64,000 bases of DNA from Heterocephalus glaber (lineage: Eukaryota; Chordata; Mammalia; Rodentia; Bathyergidae): the NCBI RefSeq assembly GCF_000247695.1, contig NW_004624748.1, forward strand, positions 1,427,278 through 1,491,277, in the 5' to 3' direction. Below are positions 24,919 through 35,654 of this stretch, piece by piece. The notes beneath the pieces are model-generated. The model made no database searches. It saw only the letters and a list, made by a program, of their open reading frames with translations, and was not told the DNA's origin. The position numbers were made by a program, and so were the translations under genes. Within the stretch, counting starts at the first letter, position 1. The number at the start of each line of letters is the position of its first letter.

Positions 24919-27393
24919 CAAAGTATGAAAGCATTCAGTATAAGTGCCGTCATGCAACAAAGGGATAGCAAAGACTGCTAAGAGTTACAGAACATGATTT
25001 AAGTCTCCCTATTATATAGCTAAATGTTTCAAAGTATTCATTTGCATGAAAGATAATCTCTTTACATGAAAAGGAAATTAAGGCTCATGTGCTCTCCAGT
25101 GGGATGTGCTATTTGTCAGGAACCCAGAGCCTTTGCTCTTACAGTCCACACAAAATCTAGGGTCTATGTCCAGGAGGAACCTCATCCACCTGACAGTCTT
25201 TCTGCACTCTGATGTGCGCCAGTGAAAATGTGAGCTTTCTGAAGACTATCCTACAGCCTTTGTGGCTATTCCATTTCTGAGGAACAAATTTTTTTAAACT
25301 GACTTTAGGAAAAGGTGTAGCTTTGGAGTTCAAGATCTTGGCTCAAATCCCTGCCAGTTACTAGTTTTACAACCTTGGGCAAATTACTTAAGCTTTTTAA
25401 GTCTGTTTCCTCATCTATAAAATGAGGACAACTAACACCTACCTAATGTGGGTCCATTGAGAACATATTCCTGTAGTAGCCAGCAGCTCAGTTTCTGGTC
25501 CAGTGAGTGTTCACAATAATCAGAGTGTCACTGTCACCATCAGGCTACCTTCATGACTAAGACAAGCAATCACAATTCATACTGTACCAAATATACATGG
25601 CAATAATTCATCACTAACCCTCTCCTTTCTCATCAGCTCTTCTCATCCTCTGTTTGCTGAAAGACAGCATGGTAGCCCAAAAACCAACCACAGAGGGCCT
25701 ATCCCCTACCACCTCCACACATCGAAAGTAATGTGAGCCAGTAGCAAACCACACCCATAAGGATGGTGTAAGCAACAGACTTGCCCTTTTGCTGACAATT
25801 TAATCACATGCAAGGGGGGAAAAGGTGATCACATGGGGAAAGCTATTTACTGAAAGCAAAAAATCTGTAACACCACTGTTTACAAATACATATGATAAAT
25901 GCCTTAATAACCAGTCTTTCTCTATACTATTTCAATCACCACAGTAACCTCGTGACATATTCAGGACTGCTATTATTATCACCATAGACAAAGACTCAGA
26001 TTTTTATGGGTTGAGTCCCTGATTACACAGCCTGGGACCTGTTCTTTCTCTAAGCAACCCACCCCCACCCCCACAAAGGGCAGTGGGAAAATGAAAACAC
26101 CTTTATGTAATTCAGTTACACATTTCTGATAGCAAGATTCCTAGAACCCATTTTTATCAGTCTGAGATGCACCATTCATAAGCCCATCATCTGGAGCCCC
26201 TTAAACATAGTACTATACACACAAAGCCTCCTGAATCAGAATATAAATGGCAATGCTGAGCTAAGGTTGAAGCCAAATCCTACATTTTTCCTTGGTGAAG
26301 GTCCTCCCCTACAGAGAATCTTCTTTTGAGCTTGTCAAAGTATCTTCTGCTGATCAGGACAGAAAGAACAGCCAGCCTTGGGGCATCTGAGAGGCCTTGT
26401 TCACCAGTGTGAAAGCTCCTCTCTCTAGCAGCTCACACAACCTTCTCCCACTGAAAGGGCCTTTTTATGGGAGTGGCGGTGTGCTACAAAATATTCATTA
26501 AGTAATTGAATAATGTGTGCCTCTGGTACATCAGTCCCCTGACAAAAAGGAATGCACCCAGGAGCCAGCAGGCAAAGCCACGTTCTTCCTACTAAACTGC
26601 CAGGATGGCAAGTGGTAGTGCTACAGAACAAGTCCCTTAGTGCATCCCTTTCCCAATTTCAAGAGTCAAGACCTCATTTTCTATTTGTAACTTGGAATTT
26701 TCTATGATTTGAATAATAGGGTGACAGAGATTTAAGACTAACAGGTATAGAGTCATCTTCTCACCAAGTTGAGAATACAGGCAAAATGGAACAAAGGAAT
26801 AAAAGAGACCCCAATTCAGAGAGGCAGAATGGAAATCTACCTGCAGTGGATGGGAAGACATAAAGTTGTAAAATTGGTTCTGCAAGTGACACAGGGCTCG
26901 ATGATGGCAGTTTTGTTAAGCTTCATGCATGGAATCCTTGTGCAATTTTTTTAGTTTAGTTTTGTTTTTTAAAGAAGAACATTCAAGTGATTCTGAGGTA
27001 TTTCTAAATTTCTTTCCCTAAAAATTCTGGTTGAATTCATGACCCTTTCCTTTCTACTGAGATACATAATTTATAAGAACATAAACAAGCTGATAAAACC
27101 AATCAGTCTTGTCTGCTGACAAAGAAAGGAAAGATCACACAACACTAAAACTTTAACAGTGAATATTTTCTTAAATGGATTCTTTCAGGAATATTTATAT
27201 AACTGTGGTTCACAGGTCATTACCTATCCAAATTTGTAAGGTGGTTTTTATGAGCTAAGTTCTTGTTTTGCCCTTCACATCTCTAAATGTGAACACACCT
27301 CAAACTCAATACTGCTCCAAGTGTGGCTTTGGGTGGGCAGCTTTGGCAGCTGGTTACAAATGCTGAACCTCAGGCTTCACCCCAGATGTTTGC
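24919..27393. other. Unique sequence with MIR relics
   Basis: MIR (+) at about 25310-25450 is clear: GGCTCAAATCCCTGCCAGTT, ACAACCTTGGGCAAATTACT, then TTCCTCATCTATAAAATGAG. A weaker MIR (-) lies at about 25915-26040. A C-rich run (CCCACCCCCACCCCCAC) is at about 26058-26074. No gene seen. Confidence 0.6.
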
Positions 27394-27657
27394 TAAGCAC
27401 AATCCATTTTTTTTTTTTTTTTTTTGCAGTACCGGGGATCGAACTCAGGACCTTGCGCTTGCGAGGCAGGTGCAGCACCCCTGAGCTAAATCCCTACCTC
27501 CCTTTTTTTTAAACAGGGTCTCACTATGTCGTTCAGGCTGGTCTTGAACTCAGTATGTAGCCCAGGTTGGCCTCAAACTCATGGAGAACCTCCTGCCTCA
27601 GCCTCTCAATTTCTGGGGTTACAGGTATGTACTACCATGCCTGGCTTAAGTGCAATC
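27394..27657 (-). mobile_element. B1 plus young-type ID composite, antisense, one TSD
   Basis: On the minus strand a B1 (about 27646 down to 27502) with the internal duplication of about 29 bp is followed by a young-type ID (27501 down to about 27427) and an A tail. Flanks TAAGCACAATC (27394-27404) and TAAGTGCAATC (27647-27657) match at 9 of 11 and bracket both parts. Either a composite SINE moved as a unit or a young ID landed in the tail of a B1. Confidence 0.85.
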
Positions 27658-28387
27658 TTGAAAGATGTTTTATTTAAAATTATTTAAGTCCATTTTCATA
27701 GCTTTGCTAAGACAGTTTTCCTTATACTAATTTGTAGTATGGCGACCTGTAAGTCCCCTTTATGGGTGCTTCCCTGTTAACTAGAAAAATTGGAAAAATA
27801 AATCTTGTTTTATTAAATCCTTTAAAAATAAATCCAAAATTCTTTTTTTAGGTATGTGCAATGTTGAGGGGAATTGTTTAATCTAGTACATGCCATACTG
27901 CCACTGCTCCTATTGATAAACATTTACACTATAAACAAAAATAAAACCAAGTATTCACATTAGAGCAAGGATACCAACTGAGCACTAAAAGTCAAGTAAA
28001 GAACACAATACACACACAGCAAGCTTCCAAGGCCAAATTATATGCAAAGTTAAGTTTTGGGGATGCAGTAATATTTAGTTGTATAGAGATATATAGCTAT
28101 ATATATGCGCTACCCAATTTTAGACTAAGGCAATTATGTCTATCCAAAGAAGATGAGATGTTCTCCCTCACATACCAGTCACTGGGCTCAGCATTTTGCA
28201 CACATTACAATATTTAAGCCTCACCACAGCCTTAGAAGGTAGGCATTACTTCAGTTTTTATTGAGTTTTAAATTACACATAGCCAAGATCCTTCTCAGCA
28301 AACCATTCTTTTCTTCTCCTCTTCAGTCAGTGGTCCCTTCCCCACAGGTAATCACTATATGAGGTGTGATGGAAAAATATGGTATGT
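27658..28387. other. Unique sequence with a MIR relic
   Basis: A MIR-like relic (-) at about 28160-28260 (CAGTCACTGGGCTCAGCATT, then AAGCCTCACCACAGCC and AGAAGGTAGGCATTACT). A short TA-rich run is at about 28085-28106. No gene seen. Confidence 0.5.
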
Positions 28388-28794
28388 GTTTAAATTTATA
28401 AAACAAACTTACTACAGTAAAAGACACATTACCATTAATCCCCTTTAAAATACTTCCCCTCAGTTCAAACACTTATCCCATCATTCTTGCCACTTTCTGA
28501 AGCAGTTCTGTAACTTCTCTTTTGTAAGTCTCTTTAGTTACACTGTCCTGCTTGTCTCAATGTTCTGAATCAATTCAAAACATTTACCTTTCACATTATT
28601 TTGACTTTGGAGAACAGCTGAAAGTTGAAAAGTACCAGGTCTGGTAAATAAGAGGGATAAGGATAACTCATGATGTTTTTACAAGACTCCCTTTCTATTA
28701 AATGACACCCCACAGCAGCATTCACCATATTTTTGATCATACCTTGTAAAGACACACAAAAGAGGACTTCCAGAATTGTTTCACAAAGTGGCAA
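28388..28794 (-). pseudogene. Mariner-type transposase relic
   Basis: Minus-strand translation from about 28680 gives CHLIERES followed by SYPYPSYLPDLVLFNFQLFS, a decayed form of the mariner motif in which an aspartate-proline-rich YSPDLAP-type box precedes a PCDFFLFPKLK-like segment. Further down, about 28500-28420, comes a relic of the family's C-terminal block (FRKWQE, then a stop, then WDKCLN). Several stops and shifts make it inactive. Mariner transposases use a DDD catalytic triad; only the region around the last acidic residue is left. Confidence 0.75.
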
Positions 28795-28890
28795 GCAAGT
28801 ACAATGGGATAAGTGTGCTTAAGGGGCAATATTTTGAGGAGGATCAATGGAAACTTATCTTTTACTATAATAAATTTAAACTTTTTGGCC
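28760..28890 (+). pseudogene. Second mariner 3' end, inverted relative to the first
   Basis: The plus strand here (CCAGAATTGTTTCACAAAGT, GGGATAAGTGTGCTTAAGGG, TTTTACTATAATAAATTTAA) is a diverged copy of the reverse complement of 28388-28530. In one frame it reads FQNCFTKWQ, the same C-terminal block as in the minus-strand relic. So the 3' end of a mariner occurs twice, head-on, about 230 bp apart. Confidence 0.68.
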
Positions 28891-29150
28891 ATTCACTCTA
28901 ATTTCCAATCACCTTTGTATTGAATTCTAGCACATAGACTAGCCTTGCTTCTTTGTTGAAATGCATACAAAGGAAATTGTGCACAATGTGCCTGGTGAAG
29001 CTGGTTTCTTTTATTCAATGATTCTAGCAGAATCAATGTAGAGAAAAGGGACAGCCTGGATAAGAGAACAGAATGAGAAAATACCTAGAAGAAAGGGTAT
29101 GGAAGGAATGGTAGGACTATGAAAGGAAGCTGGAAAAGGGGTCCTTTAAG
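28891..29150. other. Unique sequence, no gene seen
   Basis: No repeat or RNA recognised. Confidence 0.4.
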
Positions 29151-29264
29151 AAGTAGCCTTAAAGGGCCAGGGATTCAGCTCAGTGGTTCTACTGCCTGCC
29201 TTGCAAGCTCAAGGTCCTGAGTTCGATCCCCGGTACCAAAAAAAAGAAAAGAAATAGCCTTGAA
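29151..29264 (+). mobile_element. Young ID-like SINE with 13-bp TSD
   Basis: Body 29164-29251 with intact A box, B box GTTCGATCC, CCGGTACC and A/G tail. Flanks AAGTAGCCTTAAA (29151-29163) and AAATAGCCTTGAA (29252-29264) match at 11 of 13. Confidence 0.93.
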
Positions 29265-31049
29265 TGACAGGAGAGGATTTAGGTTTTATCCTCCAGGTAG
29301 CACTAGTGTCTAAAGATGCTTGAAGAAATCAGCCTCAAGAAGATGGACCAGCATGCCTAGAACAAAAAGGAAACTTCAGGCCACAGGGGACATAAAGACC
29401 AGGGGAGTAATCCAGGTATGGACAAGGAAATAGTGAGGGTCAACGTGGGGAAGGGAGCTGAGGCAGAACCCCACAGAGCTGCACTGTGATGCTCTACTAT
29501 GGAGGCAAAGGAGCTGACCGGGTTTTTCCCAGGGCACTGGGCACTGAAAGCCATTCTTAAACAAAGAATGGTGTTGCTAAGTACTAAGGAGGGAGAACCA
29601 GATTTAGGTGAGAGGACAAGCTTAAAGCAAAAGGAAGCTAGATATTTGATCCCCACTGAGTCAAAAGATCTGACCAAAGCTCAGGAAAAGATGCAGAAAC
29701 ATGGATGTGGGAAGTGAAGAATAAGGCAGCTAAATGTAAATGGGCCTCCAAAACCATCTCTGTGTGTCAAGGTGACAAAGTGAGGAGAGGGGGCCACCAA
29801 GAAACCACACAAGACTAAATCATGGTGAACATTCACATAAAATAAGTAAAATAAAATAAAATAGCATGCAACAGGACAGGAATAAGGATTAACCCTCCTC
29901 CAAACAATAAAACCATCATAGCATAAATTTAGCAACAATTCCTGCCTATGGGGTACTGTATTCAATTTAAAGACGCCAGTTCAAATTCTCCCAGAAAACA
30001 CAAGATACTTGAGAAGTGTCATTAACTCTTTCCAGTTTCTTTCAGGTATTACTTTGTAAATTACTGTCTGGATATGCTAAATTTAGTAAATAACCATTTA
30101 GGTAGATTAAACAGTAGCTTAGTGCTCTCAGAGTTAATGGGGCTTTCAAACTGTCTCATTACTCCTAACATGCCTCTGACACAAGAGACTAACTCAATCT
30201 GCATGTCACCAACGTGGATCTAAAGGCAATCCACTAAAATAGGCACTCATCCTTCTGTCCAAATTAGACTTAATAGATTTTTATTTAAATTTTTAGTCAT
30301 CATAAATCTTACAAGATTTATAACTAATCAACAATGCTCCTTTGGTTAAGAAAGCACTCCCTATAAAAGCTAAACAGACAAAATCAGAAAACCTGAGATA
30401 AATGTTGGCAAGGTAATGGTTGTTTGGGAATATGAGCCTACAGAGTGCATTCAGTCTATGTATAAAATTATCTCACTGCCATAGATTATTGTGCAATATC
30501 TCTGTTCTCCCTTTTTTGCATTCATCTTCCCCTTTCAACAGACTAGAGTAACTTCACCAGATGACAGAAAGTAATAAATGTGCTCATTAAAGCTCAGTCT
30601 TTGGAAGGTATCAAAAGAGAATACCTAAGATGAGGCATGTTTCTTTTCCGTAAATGATGACTAGGTAATATAAAAAAGGGAATTTAGCTTTTGGTTTTAA
30701 GGTAATTTTTAACTGCTCAAGTCACTTCAAGTTATGCTGTCAGTAATCATATTTTACATTATTCACTAGTTGAACATATTCTGTTCATCAAAAACAAGTT
30801 TGCAAATTTTATACACAACAAGCCATGATTTTAAAAGATCTAAAGAAAATGGAAGCATTCTAAAACATCAACAGTAGTTTTAATTTTTAAAATAAGGCTC
30901 TTCACTTTCCAAATATTCTTTAATGATAACTTTTACAATTACAAATTCTACAAATCTAGAACCAAATTTTTTCAAATCCCTAAACAAATTAGTCTTTTTA
31001 AACTGCTCAACACACTAAACAGTGATACTTCAATATAATCGATTTTTAA
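29265..31049. other. Unique sequence, no gene seen
   Basis: A short (AAAAT)n-like run is at about 29838-29862. The 70-106 codon frames at 29357-29965 lack family resemblance. No RNA gene. Confidence 0.45.
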
Positions 31050-31095
31050 AATTCTTGGTGGTAAAGTGCAAGGACCCGAGGTTCGATACCCGGTA
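31050..31095 (+). mobile_element. SINE 3' fragment at a gap edge
   Basis: GTGCAAGGACCCGAGGTTCG through CCGGTA is the 3' half of a young ID-like SINE. The A tail would fall in the adjacent N run. Confidence 0.8.
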
Positions 31096-31195
31096 NNNNN
31101 NNNNNNNNNNNNNNNNNNNNNNNNNNNNNNNNNNNNNNNNNNNNNNNNNNNNNNNNNNNNNNNNNNNNNNNNNNNNNNNNNNNNNNNNNNNNNNN
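31096..31195. other. Assembly gap, 100 N
   Basis: Exactly 100 N, the usual placeholder for a gap of unknown size. Its edges are young SINE sequence in opposite orientations. Confidence 0.98.
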
Positions 31196-31262
31196 TTTTT
31201 CTTTTTTTTTTTTTTTTGGTACCGCGGATCAAACTCGACCTAGTGAGCTAAATCCCCGGTCT
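31196..31262 (-). mobile_element. Young ID-like SINE, antisense, internally deleted
   Basis: T-rich tract, GGTACCGCGGATCAAACTCG, then a jump to TGAGCTAAATCCCCGG. The middle third, about 28 bases, is missing. Follows the N run directly. Confidence 0.82.
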
Positions 31263-31375
31263 ATGTTTTACTGTTCTTTTGGAAAATACAGATAATAACT
31301 AACACTGTATAAGATCAATTCATCACTAACCTCTTGATTTCATAAATACTTTTTGAAATGGAAATAGCATCAGAG

Positions 31376-31446
31376 TTGAAAGTATAGCTCAATGGGAGAG
31401 CACCTGCCTAGCACAAGCAGATCCTGAGTTTCATTCCAGCAAAGAG
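31376..31446 (+). mobile_element. Old ID-type SINE fragment
   Basis: AAGTATAGCTCAATGGGAGA, GCACCTGCCTAGCACAAG and CTGAGTTTCATTCCAGCA follow ID order. It begins inside the A-box region, so the 5' end is eroded. Confidence 0.75.
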
Positions 31447-32243
31447 GGGGTAGGAGTGGGGAGAATCATATTGAAGATCCTGAGTTTAGATGAGTTTACA
31501 AAAATAACAATAAATAATGTATCTACATTTTCAAACATCAAAGATTTTAAAATACGGTAAACTGGAACTCTAGAGATGTACGCATATTGTTAGTTTTATA
31601 TATATATCTTTATCTTTCAGAGAGTCAAAAGGCATAGACCGAAATCACACACAGAAAAATTCACATATGCCTTAGGCTATTCACTTAATTTTTCAGTTCC
31701 ATCGCAGTAGGGACAAACTAATTAAAAAAAAAAACTCTTTCAACAGTTAACTCTAAGTGGGATATGCTTCCCCTCCCTCACTTTCAGAAGGTAAATCTGA
31801 GCAAAGGAACTGAGACATGAATAACTAAAGGACAGAGAACCCGAATGTGGTCTCTGGAATCTAGATTAGTCATCTGTAAAAAAGCTACACCTTTTACACA
31901 CAGAAATTTTCAAAAGGAATAGGTACCTGAGATAAATAAAAGCTTTCAAAGGAAAACTGAAAAGCCTTGCTTTTCTGTTTCTTCTCAATCTCACCATTGA
32001 GAACTAGAAAAAATTAAGTTCAATGCATAAAACTCATTAATACAGATCCCTTGGGGATTAAAGGTGGAATATATGTGAAGGTGCATATCAATGTACTTTA
32101 CAAGTAAAAGACAATAAAATTCACATAAGCAATATAAAAGATTTCAAACCCAAATGGGAAGAGACCTTCAACTGCTAAAATAGTTTTTATAATGCTCATG
32201 GTTTTTTGACACAAGACCACTTAACATTACATTCTTTTTTTAA
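31447..32243. other. Unique sequence, no gene seen
   Basis: AT-rich; nothing recognised. Confidence 0.4.
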
Positions 32244-32357
32244 AAATCTGTCATTTTGGGGCCGGGGCTTTGGCTCAGTGGTGCCCACACCTGCCTTGCA
32301 AATGTAAGGTCCTGAGTTCAATCCCCAATACCAATAAATAAATAAATCTGTCATTTT
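32244..32357 (+). mobile_element. Young ID-like SINE with perfect 14-bp TSD
   Basis: Body 32258-32343 starting GGGGCCGGGGCTTTGGCTCA, with B box GTTCAATCC and an ATAAATAAATAA tail. Identical AAATCTGTCATTTT at 32244-32257 and 32344-32357. Confidence 0.94.
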
Positions 32358-32934
32358 AATTTCATTCCAATGCAATGCATTCTACTAGCAGACACGATTT
32401 ACAAAGCCCCTAACATACCACCTTTGCCACTACCTGAGGGATCTTTTACGGCTCTTCCAGGATCTGTGCCAGAGATTTAGGTGTAGGCCATCAGCAGCAT
32501 ATCCTACTTAGCTAAGCCATACAAAAGATGGCCCCAAATACAAAACAAACCAAAACGCAAAACTAAGCTTATCTACATAATAAAAAGTCCTCTGCAAGTT
32601 ACACTACAGTATCACAAAATGAAGCTCAAGGTCCCAAAAGACAGGCAGCTTTCTTGAGGGATGGATGTGAAACCACACATTATCAAAACTCATCCACTCA
32701 GTCATGCCATAACTATGCCACTTTAAGGCAGATCTCAATCTAGAACCATTTCCTCAGATTTAACTTAGGGCACTAGCAATAGTCCTTAAGATCTCTCAAT
32801 TTTTTATTATACCTATTCCTTTTATTTGCATTTTAGACATCTTTCAACATATGCTTAAGATAAATCTATTATTTCTTTATAAGATGAGAAAAAAACAGGA
32901 TGTATCCATAAAAAGTAGGTCAGATTCATCTTTT
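32358..32934. other. Unique sequence, no gene seen
   Basis: Nothing recognised. Confidence 0.4.
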
Positions 32935-33058
32935 AGCAGTCAACATTCTTTTTTTTTTTTTTTTTTTGGTACCAGGGATCAAACTCAGGACCTTGCGCTT
33001 TCAAGGCAGGTGGCAAAACCACTGAGCTAAATCCCTGGCCCCAGCAGTCAACATTCTT
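32935..33058 (-). mobile_element. Young ID-like SINE, antisense, perfect 16-bp TSD
   Basis: Body 32951-33042 with a 17-T tract, GGTACCAGGGATCAAACTCA and CTGAGCTAAATCCCTGGCCC. AGCAGTCAACATTCTT occurs at 32935-32950 and 33043-33058. Confidence 0.95.
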
Positions 33059-33134
33059 AATGCCACTGATCATTAGGTTCCAAATGTATTTTACCCAATC
33101 CCAATCCAACCCAAACCAGACCAAAACCCTAGCT

Positions 33135-33214
33135 CAATGATGGTGAACCTTTTAGAGCTTTCAATGATAGAAACAGCCCACTACGGCACACATGCCACGG
33201 GTTCTGTAAGACTG
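33135..33214 (+). mobile_element. hAT-like MITE, 80 bp
   Basis: Starts CAATGATGGTGAACCTTTTA and ends in ACTG. Aligns without gaps over 80 bases to the copy at 50672-50751, with 58 identical positions by hand count. Flanking octamers CCCTAGCT (33127-33134) and CCTGAGCT (33215-33222) match at 6 of 8, the target-duplication length of hAT transposons. The 3' terminal repeat is eroded. Confidence 0.78.
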
Positions 33215-33315
33215 CCTGAGCTGGTAAGGAAGGGAGGGAGGGGTTGCAAGTACAAAATTTTAAGTATGTACACTACATACACCATAACATTTGCTTTAAA
33301 AATATACTACATGTA

Positions 33316-33447
33316 AACCAGGCATAATGGCACATGCCTGTAATCCCACCATTTGGGAGGCTGAGGCATCAGTTCAAGGCCAGTGTGGACTACACAGTGA
33401 CTTTAAAGCCAGCCTGAACTACATACATAGCGAGACCCTGTCTCAAA
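33316..33447 (+). mobile_element. B1-like SINE with internal duplication
   Basis: ACCAGGCATAATGGCACATG...TGTAATCCCACCATTTGGGA, then two GCCAG...ACTACA blocks about 29 bp apart, ending GCGAGACCCTGTCTCAAAA. The tail has become a CA repeat. Confidence 0.88.
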
Positions 33448-33482
33448 ACACACACACCCACACACACACACACACACACACT
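33448..33482 (+). repeat. (CA)n microsatellite in a B1 tail
   Basis: About 35 bp of CA dinucleotide with one CCCA interruption, directly after the B1. Confidence 0.95.
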
Positions 33483-33559
33483 CTACCAAAATATGTATAC
33501 ACACTTCAGAAAAAGAAAAATTTGTACCAATATTTTAATATTAAATTTACAGACATCAT

Positions 33560-33870
33560 GAGATTAATACAAATTACCTTTGGCCTCTACAGTTGTTATG
33601 AGGTGCTCACAGTGGTGGCCATTAGCTTCCAGACATTTATTAGTATGGCAAATTATTGCTTGGTAACCTTGGTCAATGTGTCTCTTGAGATTGCCATGCA
33701 CTCAATTTCTTCTCTAAGGGCTGGCAGTGTAGTGGGTCTTCTATATGATGTCCTTTAGGGTCTCCCAGAGATAAAAGCCTGCAAGTGTTAAATCAGGAAA
33801 ACATGCACCTCATGCAAGTTTTTCTTTTCCTGAAGTGTGGTGTATACATTTTTTTCAGCCAATTCTGTAC
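33560..33870 (-). pseudogene. Possible Tc1/mariner-superfamily transposase C-terminal relic
   Basis: One minus-strand frame over about 33560-33690 reads without a stop and contains HIDQGYQAIICHTNKCLEAN followed by GHHCEHL. It resembles the C-terminal end of DDE transposases of the Tc1/mariner (IS630) superfamily, which typically close with an R..CLE.NG.H.EHL-like helix. Upstream, ALREEIECMAISRDTLTKV is readable only after a frame change. No terminal repeat seen. Resemblance is from memory of family features, so moderate. Confidence 0.45.
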
Positions 33871-35278
33871 ACACACATGCATGCACACATAAGTGTGCTT
33901 CAGTAAGGTGAAATCCTTCCTTTGAACCAAGATCCTCTGGCTAGGTTTTCAGTCTTTCTTATAAACCCAGGTATGATCACAAAGGATTTACAATTTTGGT
34001 TTCTTTAAAGTGAAAGGGGAAGTCTACCCAACTGAACCCTTGCATAGCAATCCCAACTACAGAATTCCTCGTAAGCCCTAATCTTTTATATAGTCTGACC
34101 ACAATTAACTTATCAGTAATTTAAGTTTTTCAAAGGGTTCAACCTAGTTTTCATAAAGATAATTCTCACATTCATATTTAATTGGCTCATTTAACATTTA
34201 ATTAATGTTTATTAATTAGGGAAACAAGTAACACTGCACAAACATGTCTGAAAAACAACTGAATTCCAAGAAAACTAGAAGTCAAATACCATACTGGAGG
34301 GTTAGCTCAGGCTACCAGTGTACCATTCATCAGGAGGGGCATTTCCTCCAGGGAATCAGGCATGGCGTTCCTGTGCTGCTGAGGAAGTGACATCAGGTAG
34401 GAGAGCTATCATGGTAAATGCTGGTGTCTGCACAGAAACATAACCTGAGAACAGGTGACAAATACAGCAAACACAGAGAAGACTGCAGGGTAGTTTTTTA
34501 AATGTGTGATTTATGTTGGATGTGACACAAACTAAACTGTTGCAAATTCTACCTAAAAACAAAACAAAATAACCCTGCCACACAAAAAGTAATAACTCCT
34601 TAAATGTGTAGGTGCTAAATGTTACTTGTTGCTACAAGTCCATATGTAGGGTAAATATGGTGATTAAGTATATGTTTATGTACATGTTAATTAATGTGCA
34701 CCTGACCATGTGCAATTCTCAATTGTCTCATAATTAAATTGATATAAGTTTTTTTGTATATATGGTATGGTATGGTCTATATGTGATTCTCTTAGCATGT
34801 TTATCTTCCCATGTGCTCTTTACACTTACATTCGAACTGATTCTGCTGCCTTCAGCCCAGGATCATACAGATATGAGGCAAGGACATCAAGTCACCAGCA
34901 TGGACAGAAAGGCAGACAGATCCACATAATATAGACAGGTAACTGAAACACGATGCTACTTAATCACTACAAGCCTTTCTCTCCCTAGAAGTTTCTTCTT
35001 TGGAAATGTCATACAGACCAGACCAGAAAGCTGTTTGTTCTCATATTTGTAAATATTACTCTCTTCCCCTAAAAAGTTTTATGCATAAAAACAAACCACA
35101 TGGCACCAGGTTGAGATATATTTTCCTAACAGAATAGTATGTTTAATTAACATTATAGAAAGCAAAACAGGTATGTTAATTTTGTCTTTCTAAAATTCAT
35201 AATCACACACTTGTTAAATGCCTTAGAAAGGTGAGGTCTTTGTTTCCAGAGTTTAAAAATTAGTACTTATTTCTTGAT
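33871..35278. other. Unique sequence, no gene seen
   Basis: AT-rich; no recognised repeat other than short simple runs such as TATGGTATGGTATGG at about 34761. Confidence 0.4.
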
Positions 35279-35353
35279 TCACTAAGTGGCAGAACACTTG
35301 CCTAACATGCATGAGCTCTTGATTTCAATCCCCTGCGCACCTCCTAAAAAATC
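35279..35353 (+). mobile_element. Old ID-type SINE fragment
   Basis: AGTGGCAGAACACTTGCCTA, ACATGCATGAGCTCTTG and TTTCAATCCCCTGCGCACC follow ID order from the A box onward. The 5' end is missing. Confidence 0.75.
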
Positions 35354-35526
35354 CAAAATGATTATAATATGTATACTTACATAAAATATGCATTATATTA
35401 TGTATTATATACACATATGCATAAATCATCAACTGTCATCCAATCCCCATAAAAGCACAACCAGCACAGGAAAAAGTCATTACCAATATATTGTTACTAG
35501 TAAATGTTTATAGGAGTAAATAACTC

Positions 35527-35654
35527 AGAAAGATAAAATGCTTTTATGGCCGGGGATTCAGCTCAGTGGTTCTGCCGCCTGCCTCGCAAGCGCAAGGTCC
35601 CGAGTTCGATCCCTGGTACCCAAAAAAAAAAAAGAAAGAAAGAAAGATAAAATG
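35527..35654 (+). mobile_element. Young ID-like SINE, near-consensus, with TSD
   Basis: The body at about 35545-35622 is the cleanest copy in the window: GATTCAGCTCAGTGGTTCTG, CTCGCAAGCGCAAGGTCCCG, AGTTCGATCCCTGGTACC, then A and GAAA tail. Flanks AGAAAGATAAAATG (35527-35540 and 35641-35654) are identical, and the match continues with one mismatch for four more bases. Confidence 0.95.

Noticed and set aside
35549..35622. tRNA-Ala-like gene candidates (A box and B box present)
   Set aside because: Mismatched acceptor stem, A tail and target duplications mark them as SINEs; none folds as a functional tRNA gene by eye.
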